Below, piece after piece: positions 27,470 to 37,727 of a DNA stretch of 64,000 nucleotides. How positions within the stretch are numbered: the stretch's first letter is position 1; every line of letters starts with the position of its first letter. Both the position numbers and the translations under genes were made by a program. A model generated the notes under the pieces. It saw only the letters and a list, made by a program, of their open reading frames with translations, did not search any database and was not told the origin of the DNA. The DNA comes from Enterobacter cloacae subsp. cloacae ATCC 13047 (GTDB taxonomy: Bacteria > Pseudomonadota > Gammaproteobacteria > Enterobacterales > Enterobacteriaceae). Where the stretch lies: assembly GCF_000025565.1 (NCBI RefSeq), contig NC_014121.1, positions 310,001-374,000 of the forward strand, in the 5' to 3' direction.

Positions 27470-28155
27470 CTAACTTCCAGATAAGCGTGCTGTGCCTGAT
27501 TGCCACGCTGGTTATCTACTTTGCCAACAAACGCCTGTATCGTCGCTTTCACGCGCTGCCGCTGATGCCGCTGGTCTTCACGCCGATCCTGCTGGTGCTG
27601 ATGCTGGTTTTTGGCCATATCTCCTGGCAAAACTACATTGGCGAATCCCACTGGTTGCTGTGGCTACTGGGGCCGGCCACCATCGCCTTTGCGGTGCCGG
27701 TGTACGACAACCTGAATATCATTAAACGTCACTGGATGTCGCTCAGCGCGGGGGTGATTACCGCCACGGTGGTGGCGGTCTGTAGCTCCGTCTGGCTGGC
27801 GCGGCTGTTTACGCTGCCCGATGAAATTCAGCGTAGCCTGGCCGTGCGCTCGGTAACGACGCCATTTGCGCTGGCAGCCGCTAAACCGCTCGGCGGACAG
27901 CCGGATCTGGTGGCGCTGTTCGTGGTTGTCACCGGTGTCTTCGGTATGGCGGTAGGCGACATGCTATTTCTGCGGCTTTCTATCCGTGAAGGGTTGGCAA
28001 AAGGGGCGGGATTTGGCGCGGCGTCACACGGCGCGGGAACGGCACGCTCTTATGAGTTGGGTCAGCAGGAGGGAGTTGTAGCAAGCCTGGTGATGATGCT
28101 CTCCGGCGTGTTGATGGTGCTGATTGCGCCGCTGGTGGCGTGGGTGATGTTCTGA
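27466..28155 (+). CDS. CidB/LrgB-family membrane protein
   Basis: A 229-residue integral membrane protein of the LrgB/CidB family with six to eight hydrophobic segments. The family motif RSVTTPFALAAAKPLGGQPD and the glycine-rich GASHGAGTARSYELG-type region (GAASHGAGTARS) are present. It is coupled to the upstream lrgA-like gene by a 4-base overlap. It probably forms a transporter or export complex with it. A convergent actP gene ends 31 bases downstream. The pair replaces yjcF, found here in K-12. Confidence 0.9.
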   Translation: MTNFQISVLCLIATLVIYFANKRLYRRFHALPLMPLVFTPILLVLMLVFGHISWQNYIGESHWLLWLLGPATIAFAVPVYDNLNIIKRHWMSLSAGVITATVVAVCSSVWLARLFTLPDEIQRSLAVRSVTTPFALAAAKPLGGQPDLVALFVVVTGVFGMAVGDMLFLRLSIREGLAKGAGFGAASHGAGTARSYELGQQEGVVASLVMMLSGVLMVLIAPLVAWVMF

Positions 28156-28186
28156 ACTCCCCGGCCCGAAGGCCGGGGATCAAGAC

Positions 28187-30150
<1,964 letters not shown>

Positions 30151-30184
30151 AGAGTTCTCCAGAAGTAAGGTTGGTTTGTTTTAT

Positions 30185-30273
30185 CCCCTCTCCCCTATGG
30201 GGAGAGGGTTAGGGTGAGTGGAGGAAGGTGCGGTCTGATGCCCTCACCCCGGCCCTCTCCCACAGGGAGAGGG
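30185..30273. repeat. Inverted pair of CCCTCTCCC-family repeats between acs and yjcH
   Basis: One copy at 30185-30220 (CCCTCTCCCC-tatg-GGGAGAGGG plus TTAGGGTGAGTG) and an inverted copy at 30241-30273 (CCCTCACCCCGGCCCTCTCC with CACAGGGAGAGGG) are joined by a 20-base linker. The same composite with a related linker occurs between phnE and phnD at 59468-59552. Both lie inside operons and may mark mRNA processing or stability boundaries. Confidence 0.85.
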
Positions 30274-30281
30274 AGAAAAGG

Positions 30282-32240
30282 TTACGAAGGCATTGCGATG
30301 GACTGCTTCTCTTCGAGCAGTTTTTCCACCACGCCCGGATCGGCGAGCGTTGAGGTATCACCAAGGTTGCTGGTGTCCCCTGCCGCGATTTTGCGCAAGA
30401 TTCGGCGCATAATTTTGCCGGAACGAGTTTTCGGCAGTGAGTCAGTCCAGTGCAGTACATCCGGCGTGGCAAGCGGGCCAATCTCTTTGCGGACCCAGTT
30501 GCGCACGTCGGCATACAGTTCTGGCGATGGCTCTTCACCGTGGTTCAGCGTCACGTAGGCGTAAATCGCCTGGCCTTTAATGTTGTGCGGGATCCCCACA
30601 ACGGCGGCTTCGGCAATCTTCGGATGCGATACCAGCGCGGATTCAATCTCCGCGGTGCCCAGACGGTGGCCGGAGACGTTCAGCACATCGTCCACGCGCC
30701 CGGTGATCCAGTAATAGCCATCCTCGTCGCGACGCGCGCCGTCACCGCTGAAGTACATGTTTTTAAAGGTTGAGAAGTAGGTCTGCTCGAAGCGTTCGTG
30801 GTCGCCAAAGAGCGTACGTGCCTGGCCCGGCCAGGAATCGACGATCACCAGGTTGCCTTCGGTGGCACCATCCAGCGGATTGCCTTCGTTATCCACCAGC
30901 GCAGGCTGGACGCCGAAGAACGGTTGGGTCGCTGAACCGGCTTTTAAGCGGGTCGCACCTGGCATTGGGGTGATCATGAACCCACCGGTTTCGGTCTGCC
31001 ACCAGGTGTCCATTACCGGGCATTTTTCGTTGCCGATCTTCTTCCAGTACCACTCCCAGGCTTCCGGGTTGATAGGCTCGCCGACGGAGCCGAGGATGCG
31101 CAGGGAAGAGCGGTCAGTGCCTTCTATCGCTTTATCCCCTTCCGCCATCAGCGCACGGATCGCCGTTGGCGCGGTGTACAGAATGTTGACCTGGTGCTTA
31201 TCGACCACCTGGCACATCCGCGCCGGGGTTGGCCAGTTTGGTACACCTTCAAACATCAGCGTTGTTGCACCGCAGGCCAGCGGGCCGTACAGCAGATAGC
31301 TGTGACCGGTGACCCAGCCCACGTCGGCAGTGCACCAGTAGATATCGCCCGGATGGTAGTCGAAAACGTATTTAAAGGTGGTGGCCGCATAGACCAGATA
31401 GCCACCGGTGGTATGCAGTACGCCTTTCGGTTTGCCGGTGGAGCCGGAGGTATAGAGGATAAACAGCGGATCTTCCGCGTTCATCTCTTGCGGTTGATGC
31501 TGGTCGCTTGCTTTTTCAATCAGGTCGCTCCACCACAGGTCACGCCCTTCATTCCAGTCGATCTTGCCACCGGTACGCTTAAGGACGATGACGTTGCTGA
31601 CGGTTTTGACGTTCGGGTTTTTCAGCGCTTCGTCGACATTTTTCTTCAGAGGAATACCGCGCCCGGCGCGCACGCCTTCATCAGCGGTGATCACCAGTTT
31701 CGAACTCGAGTCGACAATACGCCCGGCAACCGCTTCCGGCGAGAACCCGCCAAAGATAACGGAATGGATCGCGCCGATGCGCGCGCAGGCCAGCATCGCC
31801 ACCGCCGCTTCCGGCACCATCGGCATATAGATGGCGACCACATCGCCTTTTTTAATGCCCTGGTCCAGCAGCACGTTAGCGAAGCGGCACACGTCGCGGT
31901 GCAGCTCTTTATAAGAGATATGTTTGCTCTGAGAGGCATCGTCGCCTTCCCAGATAATGGCCGTTTCGTTACCGCGTTCGGCAAGGTGGCGATCGAGGCA
32001 GTTCGCCGCAAGGTTTAGCGTGCCGTCTTCATACCATTTAATAGAAACGTTACCCGGCGCAAAGGAGGTGTTCTTCACCTTCTGGTAAGGTTTGATCCAG
32101 TCAAGAATATGGCCCTGCTCGCCCCAGAAAGCGTCAGGATCAGAGACAGATTGCTGATACTTCTCGTGGTACTGCTCCGGGTTGATCAGGCAACGGTCCG
32201 CAATGTTAGCGGGAATGTCGTGTTTGTGTATTTGGCTCAT
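30282..32240 (-). CDS. acs: Acetyl-CoA synthetase Acs
   Basis: Acs activates acetate through acetyl-AMP to acetyl-CoA. The 652-residue protein matches E. coli Acs in length. Visible are the AMP-binding P-loop [12 protein letters not shown] (about residue 265), the motif [10 protein letters not shown], and the C-terminal regulatory lysine in [11 protein letters not shown] (about Lys609), which is acetylated by Pat and deacetylated by CobB in enterobacteria. It heads the acs-yjcH-actP operon. In E. coli the promoter is CRP-activated; a TGTGA half-site is seen at 32408-32412 but the second half is poor. Confidence 0.98.
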   Translation of the reverse strand: MSQIHKHDIPANIADRCLINPEQYHEKYQQSVSDPDAFWGEQGHILDWIKPYQKVKNTSFAPGNVSIKWYEDGTLNLAANCLDRHLAERGNETAIIWEGDDASQSKHISYKELHRDVCRFANVLLDQGIKKGDVVAIYMPMVPEAAVAMLACARIGAIHSVIFGGFSPEAVAGRIVDSSSKLVITADEGVRAGRGIPLKKNVDEALKNPNVKTVSNVIVLKRTGGKIDWNEGRDLWWSDLIEKASDQHQPQEMNAEDPLFILYTSGSTGKPKGVLHTTGGYLVYAATTFKYVFDYHPGDIYWCTADVGWVTGHSYLLYGPLACGATTLMFEGVPNWPTPARMCQVVDKHQVNILYTAPTAIRALMAEGDKAIEGTDRSSLRILGSVGEPINPEAWEWYWKKIGNEKCPVMDTWWQTETGGFMITPMPGATRLKAGSATQPFFGVQPALVDNEGNPLDGATEGNLVIVDSWPGQARTLFGDHERFEQTYFSTFKNMYFSGDGARRDEDGYYWITGRVDDVLNVSGHRLGTAEIESALVSHPKIAEAAVVGIPHNIKGQAIYAYVTLNHGEEPSPELYADVRNWVRKEIGPLATPDVLHWTDSLPKTRSGKIMRRILRKIAAGDTSNLGDTSTLADPGVVEKLLEEKQSIAMPS

Positions 32241-32663
32241 GGCTTTTTTTCTCCTTGTAAGATGTTAATAATATGTCGCAAAAACGTTAATAGTAGGGGC
32301 TTTACAAGCTTTGTTTATTATTTGGGCGGCAGATCACGCATTGTTTGAAGCGTATGAAAAATGAGCGAATGAAACTTTGAAGAAAAATAATTTACCGGAC
32401 GGATTATTCACATTTGCGCATAAAAAATCGTTTTTATAACAAATGGTTATTTATAAGAATTATCGTAAACTCGCGTCATAACGGCTTTTCGTAGTGAAAT
32501 GCGTTGTTCTTTAAGGCTTGCGCAACACACCGCGCAGATGATACTCATACGCCGCGTTAAAAAATCCCATAAACCAACGCAACACAATTCATACCCTTTC
32601 AGTATGTCTCCATATTCATGCAGTCTGCATGAATAGGGCGCTTCATTGAGGAAGTCAGTTTCT
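32241..32663. promoter_or_regulatory. Divergent acs/gltP control region
   Basis: This 423-base AT-rich gap holds the promoters of acs (minus) and gltP (plus). I see a CRP half-site TGTGA (minus strand, 32408-32412) and, close to gltP, two adjacent inverted repeats: CATAC/GTATG at about 32590-32606 and a 23-bp palindrome at 32613-32635. In K-12 the nrf operon occupies this interval; no trace of an nrf coding frame remains. Confidence 0.6.
32613..32635. promoter_or_regulatory. Perfect palindrome in the gltP leader
   Basis: TATTCATGCA-gtc-TGCATGAATA has perfect 10-bp arms and ends 28 bases before the gltP start codon. It could be an operator or a leader-mRNA hairpin. No T run follows, so it is not a standard terminator. 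Confidence 0.55.
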
Positions 32664-33977
32664 ATGAAAAACGTTAAAGTCAGCCTGGCCTGGCAAATCC
32701 TGCTGGCCCTTGTGCTGGGTATCCTGCTGGGTAGCTATCTCCATTATCACAGCGACAGCCGCGAGTGGCTGATTGCGAACTTGCTCTCCCCGGCGGGCGA
32801 TATCTTTATTCATTTGATCAAAATGATCGTGGTGCCGATTGTCATCTCGACGCTGGTGGTCGGTATTGCCGGAGTCGGTGATGCAAAACAGCTGGGCCGC
32901 ATCGGTGCAAAAACCATTCTCTATTTCGAAGTGATCACGACGATTGCCATCATCCTTGGCATTACCCTGGCGAATGTCTTCCAGCCAGGCTCCGGGATCG
33001 ATATGTCGCAACTTGCGACGGTGGATATTTCGAAATACCAAAGTACGACCGCTGAAGTGCAGAGCCATGCGCACGGCCTGATGGGCACCATCCTGTCGCT
33101 GGTGCCGACTAACATTGTGGCGTCGATGGCGAAGGGCGAGATGCTGCCAATCATCTTCTTCTCGGTGCTTTTTGGTCTGGGTCTTTCCTCTCTGCCTGCC
33201 ACGCACCGTGAACCGCTGGTCACCGTGTTCCGCTCCATCTCTGAAACCATGTTTAAAGTGACCCACATGGTGATGCGTTACGCGCCGGTTGGGGTGTTTG
33301 CGCTTATCGCGGTAACCGTGGCGAACTTCGGTTTTGCCTCCCTGTGGCCGCTGGCGAAGCTGGTAATTCTGGTGCATTTCGCCATCCTGTTCTTCGCGCT
33401 GGTGGTACTGGGTATTGTGGCGCGCCTGTGTGGGCTGAGCATCTGGATCCTGATCCGCATTCTGAAAGATGAGCTGATTCTGGCGTACTCCACGGCCAGC
33501 TCTGAAAGCGTGCTGCCGCGTATTATTGAGAAGATGGAGGCCTATGGTGCCCCGGCTTCTATCACCAGCTTCGTGGTGCCAACCGGCTACTCCTTTAACC
33601 TGGACGGCTCGACGCTGTACCAGAGCATCGCAGCCATCTTTATTGCCCAGCTGTACGGCATTGATCTGTCGCTGTGGCAGGAAATTGTGCTGGTGCTGAC
33701 GCTGATGGTGACCTCAAAAGGGATCGCGGGCGTGCCGGGTGTCTCCTTCGTGGTGCTGCTGGCGACGCTTGGCAGTGTCGGTATTCCGCTGGAAGGTCTG
33801 GCGTTTATCGCCGGTGTTGACCGTATCCTTGATATGGCGCGTACGGCGCTGAACGTGGTTGGAAACGCGCTGGCGGTGCTGGTTATTGCCAAGTGGGAAC
33901 ATAAGTTCGACCGTAAAAAAGCGCTGGCGTATGAACGCGAGGTGCTGGGTCGTTTTGATAAGACGGCTGACCAGTAA
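32664..33977 (+). CDS. gltP: Glutamate/aspartate:proton symporter GltP
   Basis: A 437-residue member of the DAACS (SLC1-like) family, equal in length to E. coli GltP, which imports glutamate and aspartate with protons. The serine-rich re-entrant loop YSTASSESVLPRI and the motif PTGYSFNLDGSTLYQS are intact, as is the C-terminal aspartate-binding helix VDRILDMARTALNVVGN. The ATG at 32664 matches the family start MKNVKVSLAW and follows TGAGGAAG; an in-frame codon at 32646 is rejected. A REP pair follows the gene. Confidence 0.97.
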   Translation: MKNVKVSLAWQILLALVLGILLGSYLHYHSDSREWLIANLLSPAGDIFIHLIKMIVVPIVISTLVVGIAGVGDAKQLGRIGAKTILYFEVITTIAIILGITLANVFQPGSGIDMSQLATVDISKYQSTTAEVQSHAHGLMGTILSLVPTNIVASMAKGEMLPIIFFSVLFGLGLSSLPATHREPLVTVFRSISETMFKVTHMVMRYAPVGVFALIAVTVANFGFASLWPLAKLVILVHFAILFFALVVLGIVARLCGLSIWILIRILKDELILAYSTASSESVLPRIIEKMEAYGAPASITSFVVPTGYSFNLDGSTLYQSIAAIFIAQLYGIDLSLWQEIVLVLTLMVTSKGIAGVPGVSFVVLLATLGSVGIPLEGLAFIAGVDRILDMARTALNVVGNALAVLVIAKWEHKFDRKKALAYEREVLGRFDKTADQ

Positions 33978-33985
33978 CATCCTAA

Positions 33986-34055
33986 GCCCGGTGGCGCTGC
34001 GCTTACCGGGCCTACGGGTTTTGTAGGCCGGGTAAGGCGAAGCCGCCACCCGGCA
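33986..34055. repeat. BIME-like pair of REP elements between gltP and yjcO
   Basis: GCCCGGTGGCGCTGCGCTTA...CCGGGCCTAC at 33986-34014 and its inverted copy GTAGGCCGGGTAAGGCGAAG...CACCCGGC at 34023-34055 face each other across a short linker. The pair lies between two converging genes and ends 3 bases before the yjcO stop codon. Confidence 0.9.
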
Positions 34056-34057
34056 CG

Positions 34058-34732
34058 TTATTCTCCGCTCAACGCATCAAACTCTTCACATCCCGTATCA
34101 AACCCTTCCGTACAGCTCAGGTTCAACCAGTAGAGCGCCTTCTGTTTATTGGGCGTGATAAAGCCTTTCTCGCCCTGCTGGAACAGCATCCCTGCCCAGT
34201 ATTCGGCATAGCCAGTGCGTGACAAAGATGAGCTGCGCTTAAACCACGATGCCGCCAGAGCATCGTCCTGGGCCACTTCTACACCGTTGGCATAAATCAG
34301 ACCCAGCAGCATTTGCGCATCTACCGCAGAGTCGTTGTCGATATCTTCGGTGGCCGTCTGCAGCAGTTTGATGGCCTGCGGGTAGTCTGTTTTGCCACCC
34401 TGGGTATTCACCAGAACGCGTGCCAGCATAATGGCGCCACGCTTGCTGCCCGCAATCGTGGCCTGCTGTGCCAGCGCTTTAGCCTGAGCGTAATCGCCCT
34501 GAGTAAAGTGGATCTGAGACAACAGGGCCATCGCATCGATGTCGCCCCCTTTTGCCGCTTTCTCTGCCCACATCGCCGCCTGCTTGCTGTCGCCGGAGCT
34601 GAACCAGGTGTCGGCGAGATAATACTGAGCGCGTGCATCGCCCGCCTCCGCCTGTGCTTTGTACTGGCTGCCAATCTCATCGGCATGGACGAACGACGTA
34701 AAAACTAATAACAACAGTAAAAATGGTTTCAT
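34058..34732 (-). CDS. yjcO: Sel1-repeat protein YjcO
   Basis: A 224-residue exported protein with signal peptide MKPFLLLLLVFTSFVHADE. Several Sel1-like (TPR-type) repeats follow, for example AQYYLADTWFSSGDSKQAAMW, AMALLSQIHFTQGDYAQAKA and AQMLLGLIYANGVEVAQDD. Such repeats form a superhelical protein-binding scaffold. It resembles E. coli YjcO, of unknown function. The product is expected to be periplasmic or lipid-free secreted; no lipobox cysteine is seen. Confidence 0.92.
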   Translation of the reverse strand: MKPFLLLLLVFTSFVHADEIGSQYKAQAEAGDARAQYYLADTWFSSGDSKQAAMWAEKAAKGGDIDAMALLSQIHFTQGDYAQAKALAQQATIAGSKRGAIMLARVLVNTQGGKTDYPQAIKLLQTATEDIDNDSAVDAQMLLGLIYANGVEVAQDDALAASWFKRSSSLSRTGYAEYWAGMLFQQGEKGFITPNKQKALYWLNLSCTEGFDTGCEEFDALSGE

Positions 34733-34823
34733 GGATTCTTATCATCTGGGTACACGCCGCGCAGTATAATCGCGGCCATAGAATAAAAAAACGGGTGCGT
34801 TAAGACCTCAGCATCCTGCAAGC

Positions 34824-34847
34824 CGGGCGGAACTGTCGTTCCGCCCG
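34824..34847. terminator. Inverted repeat after the hok-like gene
   Basis: CGGGCGGAAC-tgtc-GTTCCGCCCG is a perfect 10-bp stem 7 bases beyond the toxin stop codon on the minus strand. No T run follows, so it may be an mRNA 3'-end stem, such as the fold-back element of hok mRNAs, in place of a canonical terminator. Confidence 0.6.
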
Positions 34848-34853
34848 CAGAGG

Positions 34854-35006
34854 TTAGCCTGCAACGCAGGCTAATTTCGCCGCCACCTCCTGATGTTCAC
34901 TCTTTATTGTCAGTTCGCATAACTTTCCGCGAGTAATAAAGGTAAAGATCACTATCGTCAGGCAGATAATAAAGACAATGCCTAACGCAGTTTTTAATGG
35001 CGTCAT
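34854..35006 (-). CDS. Hok/Gef-family type I toxin
   Basis: This 50-residue frame begins MTPLKTALGIVFIICLTIVI and ends LACVAG. It has the Hok family layout: one membrane helix (residues about 6-25), Thr-Arg after it, the conserved LCEL, and a C-terminal EVAAKLAC corresponding to Hok LCE and EVAAFLAC. Hok proteins are small inner-membrane toxins that collapse membrane potential and are silenced by an antisense Sok RNA. The ribosome-binding site AAGGAG lies 9 bases upstream. A second frame (35012-35209) ends 5 bases before the ATG, the overlap arrangement of mok leaders. The gene lies between yjcO and fdhF; no hok gene is found there in K-12, as I recall. Confidence 0.87.
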   Translation of the reverse strand: MTPLKTALGIVFIICLTIVIFTFITRGKLCELTIKSEHQEVAAKLACVAG

Positions 35007-35011
35007 GCCTT

Positions 35012-35209
35012 TTACTCCTTGTCAAAAAAAGAATAAGAGGCTACTCTCAACCTGTAGGTTGTTGAGGGGTAGCCTCGGGTAAATGAATATTTCCCGGGGC
35101 TTTCCACTTTCTGTCCCTCAACAATGCTCAAGACAGAAAGTCTTAAGCACCCGCCGCACATCTTATCCATCTGAATCAAAAAGCAAAGATGTAATTCTTT
35201 TTCGTGCAA
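35012..35209 (-). CDS. Mok-like leader frame upstream of the Hok-type toxin
   Basis: This frame of up to 65 codons ends TCTTTTTTTGACAAGGAGTAA, so that its last codons contain the ribosome-binding site of the toxin and its stop lies 5 bases before the toxin ATG. In hok loci the mok frame is positioned this way and its translation opens the toxin start; the antisense RNA targets it. The true mok start is uncertain (internal ATG codons at residues 14 and 17 are possible). The encoded sequence need not be functional as a protein. Confidence 0.5.
   Translation of the reverse strand: MHEKELHLCFLIQMDKMCGGCLRLSVLSIVEGQKVESPGKYSFTRGYPSTTYRLRVASYSFFDKE
35024..35076 (-). promoter_or_regulatory. Stem-loop with T run in the hok leader
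   Basis: On the minus strand GAGGCTACC...GGTTGAGAGTAGCCTC forms a long stem: an outer 8-bp arm GAGGCTAC/GTAGCCTC, then CTC/GAG and AACC/GGTT with small bulges. TTATTCTTTTTTT follows directly. This looks like an intrinsic terminator placed between the mok-like start and the toxin, or the structured leader of a hok mRNA. Confidence 0.6.
35106..35141. promoter_or_regulatory. Inverted repeat in the hok leader
   Basis: ACTTTCTGTC (35106-35115) and GACAGAAAGT (35132-35141) are perfectly complementary with a 16-base loop. The stem falls inside the mok-like frame. It may belong to the folded hok mRNA or to an antisense RNA on the plus strand. Confidence 0.5.
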
Positions 35210-35269
35210 TTTACATTATTTCTGCGAGCAGCTTACAAGATTAATAATTGATATTTTTAATGAGTTAAG

Positions 35270-35304
35270 CAGAAATAAAAAGGGAGTGAATATTTCACTC
35301 CCTT
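35270..35304 (-). terminator. Terminator of fdhF
   Basis: AGGGAGTGAA-tat-TTCACTCCCT is a perfect 10-bp stem at 35281-35303, and on the minus strand TTTTTATTT follows. It begins 24 bases after the fdhF stop codon. Confidence 0.92.
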
Positions 35305-35327
35305 TATTCATCAATTAAATAATATCA

Positions 35328-37475
35328 TTATCCCATCGCACTTTCGCGCAAGCGGGCTTTCAGCTTGTTATATTCGTCGATCACATACTGTTCCGCAGCG
35401 TGCTGATCCGCAATCGGCTCCACGCGTACGGCACAGTACTTATACTCCGGCGTTTTGGTTATCGGGCTTAAGTTCTCCGTCACCAGTTCGTTACAGGCGC
35501 CAATCCACCACTGATAGGTCATGTACACCGCCCCTTTGTTGGGACGATCGCTGACCTGCGCACGGGTAATGATCCTGCCTTTACGCGAGTTCACCCATAC
35601 CAGCGCTTCGTCTTCAATGCCAAGACGTTCAGCGTCAGCGGTGTTGATCTGCGCATAACCTGGCTCATCCGCCAGCGCTGCCAGCGCTGCGCAGTTGCCG
35701 GTCATCGAACGACAGGAGTAGTGGCCCACTTCACGCACGGTGGAAAGCACCATTGGATACTCATCGGTGAGTTTATCAATGGGGGCAACCCAGTCGCAGG
35801 TGAAGAACTGTGCCAGCCCATTTGGGGTGTCGAATTTCTCTTTAAAGAGATACGACGTGCCCTGGTCGGCCTCAGACTCATCCCGGCACGGCCACTGGAT
35901 ATACCCCAGTTCACCCATTTTTTCATAGGTTGCACCGTAGAAGTCCGGACACAGATGCCGCAACTCGTCCCAGATCTCCTGGGTGTTGTTGTAGTGCATT
36001 GGATAACCCATGCGGGTGGCAATTTCGCTGATGATTTGCCAGTCGGTTTTCAGATCCCACTTCGGCTCCACCGCTTTAAAGAAGCGCTGGAAGCCACGGT
36101 CTGCCGCCGTGTAAACCCCTTCATGCTCGCCCCAGGACGTTGACGGTAAAATCACATCTGCCGCTGCCGCGGTTTTGGTCATAAAGATGTCCTGAACAAT
36201 CACCAGCTCCAGATCCTCAAACCCTTTACGCACCGCAGAGAGCTCGGCGTCGGTCTGGAGAGGATCTTCGCCCATGATGTAAGCCGCCCGCACTTCACCA
36301 TGTGCCGCCCGGTGCGGCAGCTCGCTGATGCGATACCCGGTGTGCTCCGGCAAACTTTCCACCCCCCACGCTTTGGCAAACTTCGCGCGGTTTTCCGGGA
36401 ACTTCACGTACTGATAGCCCGGATAGGTGTCCGGCAGCGCACCCATATCGCAGGCACCCTGCACGTTGTTCTGACCGCGTACCGGGTTCACGCCGACGTG
36501 TGCCTTGCCAAGGTTGCCGGTCAGCATGGCGAGGCTGGTCAGGGAACGCACGGTTTCCACGCCCTGATAGAATTGGGTCACGCCCATGCCCCACAGAATG
36601 GCGGCGGTTTTCGCCCCGGCGTACATCCTTGCTGCCTGACGGATCTCCTGCGCGCTGACGCCGGTGATCGCTTCGACAGATTCTGGCGTATAGCCTTCGA
36701 CAATTTTCCGATACTCTTCAAAACCTTCCGTACGAGTGGCGACAAACGCCTGGTCGTAGAGGTTCTCCTCAATAATGACGTGCCCCATGGCGTTCAACAG
36801 CGCGATGTTCGAGCCGTTTTTCAACGCGATGTGCATATCTGCAATACGAGCCGTTTCGATTTTGCGCGGATCGCAGACGATGATTTTCGCCCCGTTCTGT
36901 TTGGCGCGAATAACGTGGTTCGCGACAATCGGGTGAGAATCCGCCGGGTTATAGCCGAAGATAAAGACGAGATCGGTGTTGTCTATCTCGTTAATTGCAT
37001 TACTCATTGCGCCGTTTCCGACCGACTGGTGCAGACCTGCAACCGATGGGCCGTGTCAGACGCGAGCGCAGCAGTCGACGTTATTGGTTCCAATAACGGC
37101 GCGCGCGAATTTTTGCATTACATAGTTGGTTTCGTTACCCGTCCCGCGCGATGACCCGGTGGTCTGGATCGCATCCGGGCCATATTTAGCCTTAATGGCG
37201 CTCAGGCGGGTGGCGACGTAGTCCAGCGCCTCGTTCCACGAGACGGCTTCCAGCTTGCCACCGCGTTCACGGCGGATCATGGGGGTTTTCAGGCGCGGGG
37301 TGAGAATTTGGGTATCGTTAATAAAATCCCAGCCGTAGTACCCTTTCAGGCACAGCGTGCCCTGGTTGGTTTTCCCCTGTGCGGCCTCCGCCCGGACGAT
37401 TTTGCCGTTATCGACCACCAGGTGGATCTTGCAACCTGAGGCACAATAAGGGCAAACCGTGACGACTTTTTTCAT
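35328..37475 (-). CDS. fdhF: Selenocysteine formate dehydrogenase H (FdhF)
   Basis: FdhF oxidises formate to CO2 in the formate hydrogenlyase complex, using a molybdopterin guanine dinucleotide cofactor and a [4Fe-4S] cluster. From the ATG at 37475 the frame has 715 codons, the E. coli length. It is interrupted by one TGA at codon 140 (37056-37058), in VDCCAR-V-U-HGPSVAG, exactly where E. coli FdhF has selenocysteine; the recoding hairpin follows. The cluster cysteines are in CPYCASGC near the N-terminus. Reading it as two genes or a pseudogene would be wrong. A sigma-54 promoter lies 36 bases upstream. The hyc genes are not in this window. Confidence 0.98.
37019..37058 (-). promoter_or_regulatory. 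SECIS element and selenocysteine UGA of fdhF
   Basis: Directly after the in-frame TGA (37058-37056) the mRNA can form a stem-loop with GGTTGCA-ggtc-TGCACC at its tip (37028-37044), like the E. coli fdhF SECIS that binds SelB. Spacing from UGA to the apical loop matches the bacterial rule. Confidence 0.92.
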
Positions 37476-37510
37476 CAGTCTGCTCCAGTTAATCATTTCG
37501 CAGCCATAAT

Positions 37511-37525
37511 GCAGCTTTTATGCCA
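37511..37525 (-). promoter_or_regulatory. Sigma-54 promoter of fdhF
   Basis: On the minus strand TGGCATAAAAGCTGC fits the -24/-12 consensus, with GG and GC in register. It ends 36 bases before the ATG. About 85 bases further upstream, CGTCAA-AA-TTGACG followed by TGTCG (37597-37615) may be the upstream activator site for FhlA. Confidence 0.88.
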
Positions 37526-37727
37526 TGTTTTTAGTGTGGGTATCACTCGACTTTACGGGTGTTTTCCTGGCAAAACCCTGACGAAAAGCAGGCAATCGTC
37601 AAAATTGACGTGTCGAAAAGGCAGCGGATGTGACATGGGTTGTAATTCCGTCACGTAAAAATCCATTTGGCTGGAGCCGACGGCAGAATAGTTCAGACTT
37701 AACATAATCCCCTGACGGAAGCATGCG

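Noticed and set aside
30185..30273. Repeats considered as a CRISPR array
   Set aside because: Only two inverted copies with no regular spacers, and other copies are dispersed; the pattern is that of palindromic interspersed repeats.
32613..32635. ArgR box in the gltP leader
   Set aside because: The half-sites occur in the reverse order (ATTCA before TGAAT) compared with the ARG box.
37056..37496. Apparent separate 146-residue gene upstream of the large fdhF frame
   Set aside because: It is the N-terminal part of FdhF; the separating TGA is the selenocysteine codon, with a SECIS-like hairpin.
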